DNA of 64,000 bases. Origin: Sepioteuthis lessoniana. Its lineage: Eukaryota; Mollusca; Cephalopoda; Myopsida; Loliginidae. Positions 14,001-27,200 of this stretch are shown here, one piece after another. A model generated the notes under the pieces. That model was given only the letters and a program-made list of their open reading frames with translations. It had not been told where the DNA came from and searched no databases. A program made the position numbers and the translations under genes. The stretch covers positions 29,653,731 through 29,717,730 of the forward strand of contig OY757939.1 in NCBI GenBank assembly GCA_963585895.1, given 5' to 3'. Each line of letters starts with the position of its first letter. Positions within the stretch are counted from its first letter, which is position 1.

Positions 14001-15692
14001 TTCTAGTATAAATCTCAGTGTTTTTAAAAGTTCTTATTCATGTATATATCGTGAGCAGATACATATGTTTATGTCAAAAAGTATATTTGCAATGTTATTT
14101 TACTAAACTGACATACCCGTTTATAACTTTGAATTTTCACTAAATCACGTATGAAAATAAAGCGAAAATGACTATTTCTTAACAATGTTTTACTTAGTTT
14201 ATATGCTATAATCTTCAGCGTTTTATCCGGTGCTTTTAGTAAAGCTAAATTAAAATATCGTTTGCCCGTGCATATAATTAAAAAAAATTGAGATTTTCGA
14301 TGTCATTTGACCAAAAACGATTACTTTTCCTAGATTTGTCTGTAAGTTTGATAGTGCAAATGATTAGTTTTTCATGGTTGTTTTTAGTATAAATTTCAGT
14401 GTTTTTTTTAAGTTGTTATTTATGTTAACGTATATATCGTGTGCAGATACATATGTTAATGTCAAAAAGTATATTTGCAATGTTATTTTACTAAATTGAC
14501 ATACCCGTTTATTACTTTGAATTTTCATTAAACTACATATGAAAATTGGGCTAAAATGATTACTTTTAACAGTGTTTTACTTTGTTTACATACTATAATC
14601 TTCAGCTTTAAATCCCGTGCTTTCAGTAAAGCTAACTGTTAGCCCGTGCTTATAATTTCAAAATAATTTAGATTTTCAATGTAATTTGAGCAAAAACGTT
14701 TACTTTTCCCTGATTTCTCTGTAAGTTTGATAGTGTAAATGATTAGTTTTTCATGATTGTTTACTTAGTGTTTCTAGTATAAATCTCAGTATTTTTAAAA
14801 GTTGTTATTCATGTTAACGTATATATCGTGAGCAGATACATATGTTTATGTCAAAAAGTATATTTGCAATGTTATTTTACTAAACTGACATACCCGTTTA
14901 TAACTTTGAATTTTCACTAAATCACGTATGAAAATAAAGCGAAAATGACTATTTCTTAACAATGTTTTACTTAGTTTATATGCTATAATCTTCAGCGTTT
15001 TATCCCGTGCTTTTAGTAAAGCTAAATTAATATATCGTTTGCCCGTGCATATAATTAAAAAAAATTGAGATTTTCAATGTCATTTGACCAAAAACGATTA
15101 CTTTTCCTAGATTTGTCTGTAAGTTTGATAGTGCAAATGATTAGTTTTTCATGGTTGTTTTTAGTATAAATTTCAGTGTTTTTTTTAAGTTGTTATTTAT
15201 GTTAACGTATATATCGTGTGCAGATACATATGTTAATGTCAAAAAGTATATTTGCAATGTTATTTTACTAAATTGACATACCCTTTGATTACATTGAATT
15301 TTCACTAAACTACATATGAAAATTGGGCTACTTTTAAAAGGGTTTTACTTTGTTTACATACTATAATCTTCAGCTTTAAATCCCGTGCTTTCAGTAAAGC
15401 TAACTGTTAGCCCGTGCTTATAATTTCAAAATAATTTAGATTTTCAATGTAATTTGAGCAAAAACGATTACTTTTCCCTGATTTCTCTGTAAGTTTGATA
15501 GTGTAAATGATTAGTTTTTCATGATTGTTCAAGTAGTGTTTCTAGTATAAATCTCAGTGTTATTAAAAGTTCTTATTCATGTTAACGTATTTATCGTGAG
15601 CAGATACATATGTTTATGTCAAAAAGTATATTTGCAATGTTATTTTACTAAACTGACATACCCGTTTATAACTTTGAATTTTCACTAAATCA

Positions 15693-18600
15693 CGTATGAA
15701 AATAAAGCGTAAATGACTATTTCTTAACAATGTTTTACTTAGTTTATATGCTATAATCTTCAGCGTTTTATCCCGTGCTTTTAGTAAAGCTAAATTAATA
15801 TATCGTTTGCCCGTGCATATAATTACAAAAAAATTGAGATTTTCAATGTCATTTGACCAAAAACGATTACTTTTCCTAGATTTGTCTGTAAGTTTTATAG
15901 TGCAAATGATTAGTTTTTCATGGTTGTTTTTAGTATAAATTTCAGTGTTTTTTTTAAGTTGTTATTTATGTTAACGTATATATCGTGTGCAAATACATAT
16001 GTTAATGTCAAAAAGTATATTTGCAATGTTATTTTACTAAATTGACATACCCGTTGATTACTTTGAATTTTCATTAAACTACATATGAAAATTGGGCTAA
16101 AATGATTACTTTAACAGTGTTTTACTTTGTTTACATACTATAATCTTCAGCTTTAAATCCCGTGCTTTCAGTAAAGCTAACTGTTAGCCCGTGCTTATAA
16201 TTTCAAAATAAATTAGATTCTCAATGTAATTTGAGCAAAAACGATTACTTTTCCCTGATTTCTCTGTAAGTTTCATAGTGTAAATGATTAATTTTTCATG
16301 ATTGTTCAAGTAGTGTTTCTAGTATAAATCTCAGTGTTTTTAAAAGTTCTTATTCATGTTAACGTATATATCGTGAGCAGATACATATGTTTATGTCAAA
16401 AAGTATATTTGCAATGTTATTTTACTAAACTGACATACCCGTTTATAACTTTGAATTTTCACTAAATCACGTATGAAAATAAAGCGTAAATGACTATTTC
16501 TTAACAATGTTTTACTTAGTTTATATGCTATAATCTTCAGCGTTTTATCCCGTGCTTTTAGTAAAGCTAAATTAATATATCGTTTGCCCGTGCATATAAT
16601 TACAAAAAAAATTGAGATTTTCAATGTCATTTGACCAAAAACGATTACTTTTCCTAGATTTGTCTGTTAGTTTGATAGTGCAAATGATTAGTTTTTCATG
16701 GTTGTTATTTAGTATAAATTTCAGTGTTTTTTTTAAGTTGTTATTTATGTTAACGTATATATCGTGTGCAGATACATATGTTAATGTCAAAAAGTATATT
16801 TGCAATGTTATTTTACTAAATTGACATACCCGTTGATTACTTTGAATTTTCATTAAACTACATATGAAAATTGGGCTAAAATGATTACTTTTAAAAGGGT
16901 TTTACTTTGTTTACATACTATAATCTTCAGCTTTAAATCCCGTGCTTTCAGTAAAGCTAACTGTTAGCCCGTGCTTATAATTTCAAAATAATTTAGATTT
17001 TCAATGTAATTTGAGCAAAAACGATTACTTTTCCCTGATTTCTCTGTAAGTTTGATAGTGTAAATGATTAGTTTTTCATGATTGTTCAAGTAGTGTTTCT
17101 AGTATAAATCTCAGTGTTTTTAAAAGTTCTTATTCATGTTAACGTATTTATCGTGAGCAGATACATATGTTTATGTCAAAAAGTATATTTGCAATGTTAT
17201 TTTACTAAACTGACATACCCGTTTATAACTTTGAATTTTCACTAAATCACGTATGAAAATAAAGCGTAAATGACTATTTCTTAACAATGTTTTACTTAGT
17301 TTATATGCTATAATCTTCAGCGTTTTATCCCGTGCTTTTAGTAAAGCTAAATTAATATATCGTTTGCCCGTGCATATAATTACAAAAAAATTGAGATTTT
17401 CAATGTCATTTGACCAAAAACGATTACTTTTCCTAGATTTGTCTGTTAGTTTGATAGTGCAAATGATTAGTTTTTCATGGTTGTTATTTAGTATAAATTT
17501 CAGTGTTTTTTTTAAGTTGTTATTTATGTTAACGTATATATCGTGTGCAAATACATATGTTAATGTCAAAAAGTATATTTGCAATGTTATTTTACTAAAT
17601 TGACATACCCGTTGATTACTTTGAATTTTCATTAAACTACATATGAAAATTGGGCTAAAATGATTACTTTAACAGTGTTTTACTTTGTTTACATACTATA
17701 ATCTTCAGCTTTAAATCCCGTGCTTTCAGTAAAGCTAACTGTTAGCCCGTGCTTATAATTTCAAAATAAATTAGATTCTCAATGTAATTTGAGCAAAAAC
17801 GATTACTTTTCCCTGATTTCTCTGTAAGTTTCATAGTGTAAATGATTAGTTTTTCATGATTGTCCAAGTAGTGTTTCTAGTATAAATCTCAGTGTTTTTA
17901 AAAGTTCTTATTCATGTTAACGTATATATCGTGAGCAGATACATATGTTTATGTCAAAAAGTATATTTGCAATGTTATTTTACTAAACTGACATACCCGT
18001 TTATAACTTTGAATTTTCACTAAATCACGTATGAAAATAAAGCGAAAATGACTATTTCTTAACAAAGTTTTACTTAGTTTATATGCTATAATCTTCAGCG
18101 TTTTATCCCGTGCTTTTAGTAAAGCTAAATTAAACTATCGTTTGCCCGTGCATATAATTACAAAAAAATTGAGATTTTCAATGTCATTTGACCAAAAACG
18201 ATTACTTTTCCTAGATTTGTCTGTTAGTTTGATAGTGCAAATGATTAGTTTTTCATGGTTGTTATTTAGTATAAATTTCAGTGTTTTTTTTAAGTTGTTA
18301 TTTATGTTAACGTATATATCGTGTGCAAATACATATGTTAATGTCAAAAAGTATATTTGCAATGTTATTTTACTAAATTGACATACCCGTTGATTACTTT
18401 GAATTTTCATTAAACTACATATGAAAATTGGGCTAAAATGATTACTTTTAAAAGGGTTTTACTTTGTTTACATACTATAATCTTCAGCTTTAAATCCCGT
18501 GCTTTCAGTAAAGCTAACTGTTAGCCCGTGCTTATAATTTCAAAATAATTTAGATTTTCAATGTAATTTGAGCAAAAACGATTACTTTTCCCTGATTTCT

Positions 18601-19585
18601 CTGTAAGTTTGATAGTGTAAATGATTAGTTTTTCATGATTGTTCAAGTAGTGTTTCTAGTATAAATCTCAGTGTTTTTAAAAGTTCTTATTCATGTTAAC
18701 GTATATATCGTGAGCAGATACATATGTTTATGTCAAAAAGTATATTTGCAATGTTATTTTACTAAACTGACATACCCGTTTATAACTTTGAATTTTCACT
18801 AAATCACGTATGAAAATAAAGCGTAAATGACTATTTCTTAACAATGTTTTACTTAGTTTATATGCTATAATCTTCAGCGTTTTATCCCGTGCTTTTAGTA
18901 AAGCTAAATTAATATATCGTTTGCCCGTGCATATAATTACAAAAAAATTGAGATTTTCAATGTCATTTGACCAAAAACGATTACTTTTCCTAGATTTGTC
19001 TGTTAGTTTGATAGTGCAAATGATTAGTTTTTCATGGTTGTTATTTAGTATAAATTTCAGTGTTTTTTTTTAAGTTGTTATTTATGTTAACGTATATATC
19101 GTGTGCAAATACATATGTTAATGTCAAAAAGTATATTTGCAATGTTATTTTACTAAATTGACATACCCGTTGATTACTTTGAATTTTCATTAAACTACAT
19201 ATGAAAATTGGGCTAAAATGATTACTTTAACAGTGTTTTACTTTGTTTACATACTATAATCTTCAGCTTTAAATCCCGTGCTTTCAGTAAAGCTAACTGT
19301 TAGCCCGTGCTTATAATTTCAAAATAAATTAGATTCTCAATGTAATTTGAGCAAAAACGATTACTTTTCCCTGATTTCTCTGTAAGTTTCATAGTGTAAA
19401 TGATTAATTTTTCATGATTGTTCAAGTAGTGTTTCTAGTATAAATCTCAGTTTTTTTAAAAGTTCTTATTCATGTTAACGTATATATCGTGAGCAGATAC
19501 ATATGTTTATGTCAAAAAGTATATTTGCAATGTTATTTTACTAAACTGACATACCCGTTTATAACTTTGAATTTTCACTAAATCA
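15693..19585. repeat. Segment with 1.56-kb two-dimer periodicity
   Basis: Dimer starts: 15693, 16470, 17250, 18028, 18807. Two B variants alternate: one with ttaaaaggg (15334, just before the segment, then 16891 and 18448) and one with a shortened attactttaacag (16105, 17663, 19221). Each recurs at 1557-1558 bp, so the true local repeat is four monomers. The variant gtgtgcaaatac is confined to the A copies at 15693, 17250, 18028 and 18807 and does not follow the alternation perfectly, so exchange continued after the two-dimer unit formed. Confidence 0.8.
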
Positions 19586-21142
19586 CGTATGAAAATAAAG
19601 CGTAAATGACTATTTCTTAACAATGTTTTACTTAGTTTATATGCTATAATCTTCAGCGTTTTATCCCGTGCTTTTAGTAAAGCTAAATTAATATATCGTT
19701 TGCCCGTGCATATAATTACAAAAAAATTGAGATTTTCAATGTCATTTGACCAAAAACGATTACTTTTCCTAGATTTGTCTGTTAGTTTGATAGTGCAAAT
19801 GATTAGTTTTTCATGGTTGTTATTTAGTATAAATTTCAGTGTTTTTTTTAAGTTGTTATTTATGTTAACGTATATATCGTGTGCAGATACATATGTTAAT
19901 GTCAAAAAGTATATTTGCAATGTTATTTTACTAAATTGACATACCCGTTGATTACTTTGAATTTTCATTAAACTACATATGAAAATTGGGCTAAAATGAT
20001 TACTTTTAACAGTGTTTTACTTTGTTTACATACTATAATCTTCAGCTTTAAATCCCGTGCTTTCAGTAAAGCTAACTGTTAGCCCGTGCTTATAATTTCA
20101 AAATAATTTAGATTTTCAATGTAATTTGAGCAAAAACGATTACTTTTCCCTGATTTCTCTGTAAGTTTGATAGTGTAAATGATTAGTTTTTCATGATTGT
20201 TTACGTAGTGTTTCTAGTATAAATCTCAGTGTTTTAAAAGTTGTTATTCATGTTAACGTATATATCGTGAGCAGATACATATGTTTATGTCAAAAAGTAT
20301 ATTTGCAATGTTATTTTACTAAACTGACATACCCGTTTATAACTTTGAGTTTTCACTAAATCACGTATGAAAATAAAGCGAAAGTGACTATTTCTTAACA
20401 AATTTTTACTTAGTTTATATGCTATAATCTTCAGCGTTTTATCCGGTGCTTTTAGTAAAGCTAAATTAAAATATCGTTTAGCAGTGCATATAATTACAAA
20501 AAAATTGAGATTTTCAATGTCATTTGACCAAAAACGATTACTTTTCCTAGATTTGTCTGTAAGTTTGATAGTGCAAATGATTAGTTTTTCATGGTTGTTT
20601 TTAGTATAAATTTCAGTGTTTTTTTTAAGTTGTTATTTATGTTAACGTATATATCGTGTGCAGATACATATGTTAATGTCAAAAAGTATATTTGCCATGA
20701 TATTTTACTAAATTGACATACCCGTTGATTGCTTTGAATTTTCATTAAACTACATATAAAAATTGGGCTAAAATGATTACTTTTAACAGTGTTTTACTTT
20801 GTTTACATACTATAACCTTCAGCTTTAAATCCCGTGCCTTCAGTAAAGCTAAATGTTAGCCCGTGCTTATAATTTCAAAATAATTGAGATTTTCAATGTA
20901 ATTTGAGCAAAAACGATTACTTTTCCCTGATTTCTCTGTAAGTTTGATAGTGTAAATGATTAGTTTTTCATGATTGTTCAAGTAGTGTTTCTAGTATAAA
21001 TCTCAGTGTTTTTAAAAGTTCTTATTCATGTTAACGTATATTATCGTGAGCAGATACATATGTTTATGTCAAAAAGTATATTTGCAATGTTATTTTACTA
21101 AACTGACATACCCGTTTATGACTTTGAATTTTCACTAAATCA
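19586..21142. repeat. Transitional units between higher-order blocks
   Basis: Dimer starts: 19586 and 20364. The first resembles the preceding 1.56-kb segment. The second carries a set of variants (tttgccatgatatttt, gattgctttg, acatataaaaattggg, cgtgccttcag, ctaaatgttagcc, aattgagatttt) that reappear together only in the unit starting at 28151. The unit at 20364 therefore belongs to the mosaic pool of the next block. Confidence 0.75.
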
Positions 21143-24100
21143 CGTATGAAAATAAAGCGTAAATGACTATTTCTTAACAATGTTTTACTTAGTTTATATG
21201 CTATAATCTTCAGCGTTTTATCCCGTGCTTTTAGTAAAGCTAAATTAATATATCGTTTGCCCGTGCATATAATTACAAAAAAATTGAGATTTTCAATGTC
21301 ATTTGACCAAAAACGATTACTTTTCCTAGATTTGTCTGTAAGTTTTATAGTGCAAATGATTAGTTTTTCATGGTTGTTTTTAGTATAAATTTCAGTGTTT
21401 TTTTTAAGTTGTTATTTATGTTAACGTATATATCGTGTGCAGATACATATGTTAATGTCAAAAAGTATATTTGCAATGTTATTTTACTAAATTGACATAC
21501 CCTTTGATTACTTTGAATTTTCATTAAACTACATATGAAAATTGGGCTAAAATGATTACTTTAACAGTGTTTTACTTTTTTTACATACTATAATCTTCAG
21601 CTTTAAATCCCGTGCTTTCAGTAAAGCTAACTGTTAGCCCGTGCTTATAATTTCAAAATAAATTAGATTCTCAATGTAATTTGAGCAAAAACGATTACTT
21701 TTCCCTGATTTCTCTGTAAGTTTGATAGTGTAAATGATTAATTTTTCATGATTGTTCAAGTAGTGTTTCTAGTATAAATCTCAGTGTTTTTAAAAGTTCT
21801 TATTCATGTTAACGTATATATCGTGAGCAGATACATATGTTTATGTCAAAAAGTATATTTGCAATGTTATTTTACTAAACTGACATACCCGTTTATAACT
21901 TTGAATTTTCACTAAATCACGTATGAAAATAAAGCGTAAATGACTATTTCTTAACAAAGTTTTACTTAGTTTATATGCTATAATCTTCAGCGTTTTATCC
22001 GGTGCTTTTAGTAAAGCTAAATTAAAATATCGTTTGCCAGTGCATATAATTACAAAAAAATTGAGATTTTCAATGTCATTTGACCAAAAACGATTACTTT
22101 TCCTAGATTTGTCTGTAAGTTTGATAGTGCAAATGATTAGTTTTTCATGGTTGTTTTTAGTATAAATTTCAGTGTTTTTTTTTAAGTTGTTATTTATGTT
22201 AACGTATATATCGTGTGCAGATACATATGTTAATGTCAAAAAGTATATTTGCAATGTTATTTTACTAAATTGACATACCCGTTGATTACTTTGAATTTTC
22301 ATTAAACTACATATGAAAATTGGGCTAAAATGATTACATTTAACAGTGTTTTACTTTGTTTACATACTATAATCTTCAGCTTTAAATCCCGTGCTTTCAG
22401 TAAAGCTAACTGTTAGCCCGTGCTTATAATTTCAAAATAATTTAGATTTTCAATGTAATTTGAGCAAAAACGATTACTTTTCCCTGATTTCTCTGTAAGT
22501 TTGATAGTGTAAATGATTAGTTTTTCATGATTGTTCAAGTAGTGTTTCTAGTATAAATCTCAGTGTTTTTAAAAGTTGTTATTCATGTTAACGTATATAT
22601 CGTGAGCAGATACATATGTTTATGTCAAAAAGTATATTTGCAATGTTATTTTACTAAACTGACATACCCGTTTATAACTTTGAATTTTCACTAAATCACG
22701 TATGAAAATAAAGCGTAAATGACTATTTCTTAACAATGTTTTACTTAGTTTATATGCTATAATCTTCAGCGTTTTATCCGGTGCTTTTAGTAAAGCTAAA
22801 TTAATATATCGTTTGCCCGTGCATATAATTACAAAAAAATTGAGATTTTCAATGTCATTTGACCAAAAACGATTACTTTTCCTAGATTGGTCTGTTAGTT
22901 TGATAGTGCAAATGATTAGTTTTTCATGGTTGTTATTTAGTATAAATTTCAGTGTTTTTTTTAAGTTGTTATTTATGTTAACGTATATATCGTGTGCAGA
23001 TACATATGTTAATGTCAAAAAGTATATTTGCAATGTTATTTTACTAAATTGACATACCCGTTGATTACTTTGAATTTTCATTAAACTACATATGAAAATT
23101 GGGCTAAAATGATTACATTTAACAGTGTTTTACTTTGTTTACATACTATAATCTTCAGCTTTAAATCCCGTGCTTTCAGTAAAGCTAACTGTTAGCCCGT
23201 GCTTATAATTTCAAAATAAATTAGATTTTCAATGTAATGTGAGCAAAAACGATTACTTTTCCCTGATTTCTCTGTAAGTTTGATAGTGTGTATGATTAAT
23301 TTTTCATGATTGTTCAAGTAGTGTTTCTAGTATAAATCTCAGTGTTTTTAAAAGTTCTTATTCATGTTAACGTATATATCGTGAGCAGATACATATGTTT
23401 ATGTCAAAAAGTATATTTGCAATGTTATTTTACTAAACTGACATACCCGTTTATAACTTTGAATTTTCACTAAATCACGTATGAAAATATAGCGTAAATG
23501 ACTATTTCTTAACAAAGTTTTACTTAGTTTATATGCTATAATCTTCAGCGTTTTATCCCGTGCTTTTAGTAAAGCTAAATTAATATATCGTTTGCCCGTG
23601 CATATAATTAAAAAAAAATTGAGATTTTCAATGTCATTGGACCAAAAACGATTACTTTTCCTAGATTGGTCTGTTAGTTTGATAGTGCAAATGATTAGTT
23701 TTACATGGTTGTTATTTAGTATAAATTTCAGTGTTTTTTTTAAGTTGTTATTTATGTTAACGTATATATCGTGTGCAGATACATATGTTAATGTCAAAAA
23801 GTATATTTGCAATGTTATTTTACTAAATTGACATACCCGTTGATTACTTTGAATTTTCATTAAACTACATATGAAAATTGGGCTAAAATGATTACATTTA
23901 ACAGTGTTTTACTTTGTTTACATACTATAATCTTCAGCTTTAAATCCCGTGCTTTCAGTAAAGCTAACTGTTAGCCCGTGCTTATAATTTCAAAATAAAT
24001 TAGATTTTCAATGTAATTTGAGCAAAAACGATTACTTTTCCCTGATTTCTCTGTAAGTTTGATAGTGTAAATGATTAATTTTTCATGATTGTTTAAGTAG

Positions 24101-24256
24101 TGTTTCTAGTATAAATCTCAATGTTTTTAAAAGTTCTTATTCATGTTAACGTATATATCGTGAGCAGATACATATGTTTATGTCAAAAAGTATATTTGCA
24201 ATGTTATTTTACTAAACTGACATACCCGTTTATAACTTTGAATTTTCACTAAATCA
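21143..24256. repeat. Four-dimer block U-P-Q-R, first copy (3114 bp)
   Basis: Four consecutive dimers of types U, P, Q and R. The same four types in the same order and the same total length recur at 31267-34380, an offset of 10124 bp or 13 dimers. On reading the U dimers side by side I saw no difference through the first 540 bases. The combination of markers is too specific to arise independently, so this is a recent segmental copy within the array. Confidence 0.85.
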
Positions 24257-27200
24257 CGTATGAAAATAAAGCGTAAATGACTATTTCTTAACAAAGTTTT
24301 ACTTAGTTTATATGCTATAATCTTCAGCGTTTTATCCGGTGCTTTTAGTAAAGCTAAATTAAAATATCGTTTGCCAGTGCATATAATTACAAAAAAATTG
24401 AGATTTTCAATGTCATTTGACCAAAAACGATTACTTTTCCTAGATTTGTCTGTAAGTTTGATAGTGCAAATGATTAGTTTTTCATGGTTGTTTTTAGTAT
24501 AAATTTCAGTGTTTTTTTTTAAGTTGTTATTTATGTTAACGTATATATCGTGTGCAGATACATATGTTAATGTCAAAAGGTATATTTGCCATGATATTTT
24601 ACTAAATTGACATACCCGTTGATTGCTTTGAATTTTCATTAAACTACATATGAAAATTGGGCTAAAATGATTACTTTAACAGTGTTTTACTTTTTTTACA
24701 TACTATAATCTTCAGCTTTAAATCCCGTGCTTTCAGTAAAGCTAACTGTTAGCCCGTGCTTATAATTTCAAAATAAATTAGATTCTCAATGTAATTTGAG
24801 CAAAAACGATTACTTTTCCCTGATTTCTCTGTAAGTTTGATAGTGTAAATGATTAATTTTTCATGATTGTTCAAGTAGTGTTTCTAGTATAAATCTCAGT
24901 GTTTTTAAAAGTTCTTATTCATGTTAACGTATATATCGTGAGCAGATACATATGTTTATGTCAAAAAGTATATTTGCAATGTTATTTTACTAAACTGACA
25001 TACCCGTTTATAACTTTGAATTTTCACTAAATCACGTATGAAAATAAAGCGTAAATGACTATTTCTTAACAATGTTTTACTTAGTTTATATGCTATAATC
25101 TTCAGCGTTTTATCCCGTGCTTTTAGCAAAGCTAAATTAATATATCGTTTGCCCGTGCATATAATTACAAAAAAATTGAGATTTTCAATGTCATTTGACC
25201 AAAAACGATTACTTTTCCTAGATTTGTCTGTTAGTTTGATAGTGCAAATTATTAGTTTTTCATGGTTGATATTTATTATAAATTTCAGTGTTTTTTTTAA
25301 GTTGTTATTTATGTTAACGTATATATCGTGTGCAGATACATATGTTAATGTCAAAAAGTATATTTGCAATGTTATTTTACTAAATTGACATACCCGTTGA
25401 TTACTTTGAATTTTCATTAAACTACATATGAAAATTGGGCTAAAATGATTACATTTAACAGTGTTTTACTTTGTTTACATACTATAATCTTCAGCTTTAA
25501 ATCCCGTGCTTTCAGTAAAGCTAACTGTTAGCCCGTGCTTATAATTTCAAAATAATTTAGATTTTCAATGTAATTTGAGCAAAAACGATTACTTTTCCCT
25601 GATTTCTCTGTAAGTTTGATAGTGTAAATGATTAATTTTTCATGATTGTTCAAGTAGTGTTTCTAGTATAAATCTCAGTGTTTTTAAAAGTTCTTATTCA
25701 TGTTAACGTATATATCGTGAGCAGATACATATGTTTATGTCAAAAAGTATATTTGCAATGTTATTTTACTAAACTGACATACCCGTTTATAACTTTGAAT
25801 TTTCACTAAATCACGTATGAAAATAAAGCGTAAATGACTATTTCTTAACAAAGTTTTACTTAGTTTATATGCTATAATCTTCAGCGTTTTATCCGGTGCT
25901 TTTAGTAAAGCTAAATTAAAATATCGTTTGCCAGTGCATATAATTACAAAAAAATTGAGATTTTCAATGTCATTTGACCAAAAACGATTACTTTTCCTAG
26001 ATTTGTCTGTAAGTTTGATAGTGCAAATGATTAGTTTTTCATGGTTGTTTTTAGTATAAATTTCAGTGTTTTTTTTTAAGTTGTTATTTATGTTAACGTA
26101 TATATCGTGTGCAGATACATATGTTAATGTCAAAAAGTATATTTGCAATGTTATTTTACTAAATTGACATACCCGTTGATTACTTTGAATTTTCATTAAA
26201 CTACATATGAAAATTGGGCTAAAATGATTACATTTAACAGTGTTTTACTTTGTTTACATACTATAATCTTCAGCTTTAAATCCCGTGCTTTCAGTAAAGC
26301 TAACTGTTAGCCCGTGCTTATAATTTCAAAATAATTTAGATTTTCAATGTAATTTGAGCAAAAACGATTACTTTTCCCTGATTTCTCTGTAAGTTTGATA
26401 GTGTAAATGATTAGTTTTTCATGATTGTTCAAGTAGTGTTTCTAGTATAAATCTCAGTGTTTTTAAAAGTTGTTATTCATGTTAACGTATATATCGTGAG
26501 CAGATACATATGTTTATGTCAAAAAGTATATTTGCAATGTTATTTTACTAAACTGACATACCCGTTTATAACTTTGAATTTTCACTAAATCACGTATGAA
26601 AATAAAGCGTAAATGACTATTTCTTAACAATGTTTTACTTAGTTTATATGCTATAATCTTCAGCGTTTTATCCGGTGCTTTTAGTAAAGCTAAATTAATA
26701 TATCGTTTGCCCGTGCATATAATTACAAAAAAATTGAGATTTTCAATGTCATTTGACCAAAAACGATTACTTTTCCTAGATTGGTCTGTTAGTTTGATAG
26801 TGCAAATGATTAGTTTTTCATGGTTGTTATTTAGTATAAATTTCAGTGTTTTTTTTAAGTTGTTATTTATGTTAACGTATATATCGTGTGCAGATATATA
26901 TGTTAATGTCAAAAAGTATATTTGCAATGTTATTTTACTAAATTGACATACCCGTTGATTACTTTGAATTTTCATTAAACTACATATGAAAATTGGGCTA
27001 AAATGATTACATTTAACAGTGTTTTACTTTGTTTACATACTATAATCTTCAGCTTTAAATCCCGTGCTTTCAGTAAAGCTAACTGTTAGCCCGTGCTTAT
27101 AATTTCAAAATAAATTAGATTTTCAATGTAATGTGAGCAAAAACGATTACTTTTCCCTGATTTCTCTGTAAGTTTGATAGTGTGTATGATTAATTTTTCA

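Larger units (their letters stand above)
2555..15692. repeat. Left array segment, variable unit lengths
   Basis: Dimer starts: 2555, 3321, 4075, 4840, 5620, 6391, 7168, 7938, 8718, 9494, 10272, 11051, 11828, 12605, 13377, 14148, 14925. Spacings are 754-780 bp. Small deletions shared by nearby units explain the short ones. Three consecutive B copies lack the 11 bases atactataatc (gtttacttcag near 2992, 3747 and 4512). Two units lose 6 bases within tttcttaacaatg (near 5647 and 7197). Two consecutive B copies lose ttaacg from the core (near 13268 and 14040). Sharing of private changes by neighbours shows local unit amplification. No coding or RNA feature is present. Confidence 0.9.

Noticed and set aside
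21841-22302. 153-codon minus-strand open frames repeated through the array as a protein gene family
   Set aside because: They lie wholly inside satellite units, are absent from the more diverged units, vary mainly at amino-acid-changing sites and resemble no protein family I know. Identical frames are expected when one repeat is copied.
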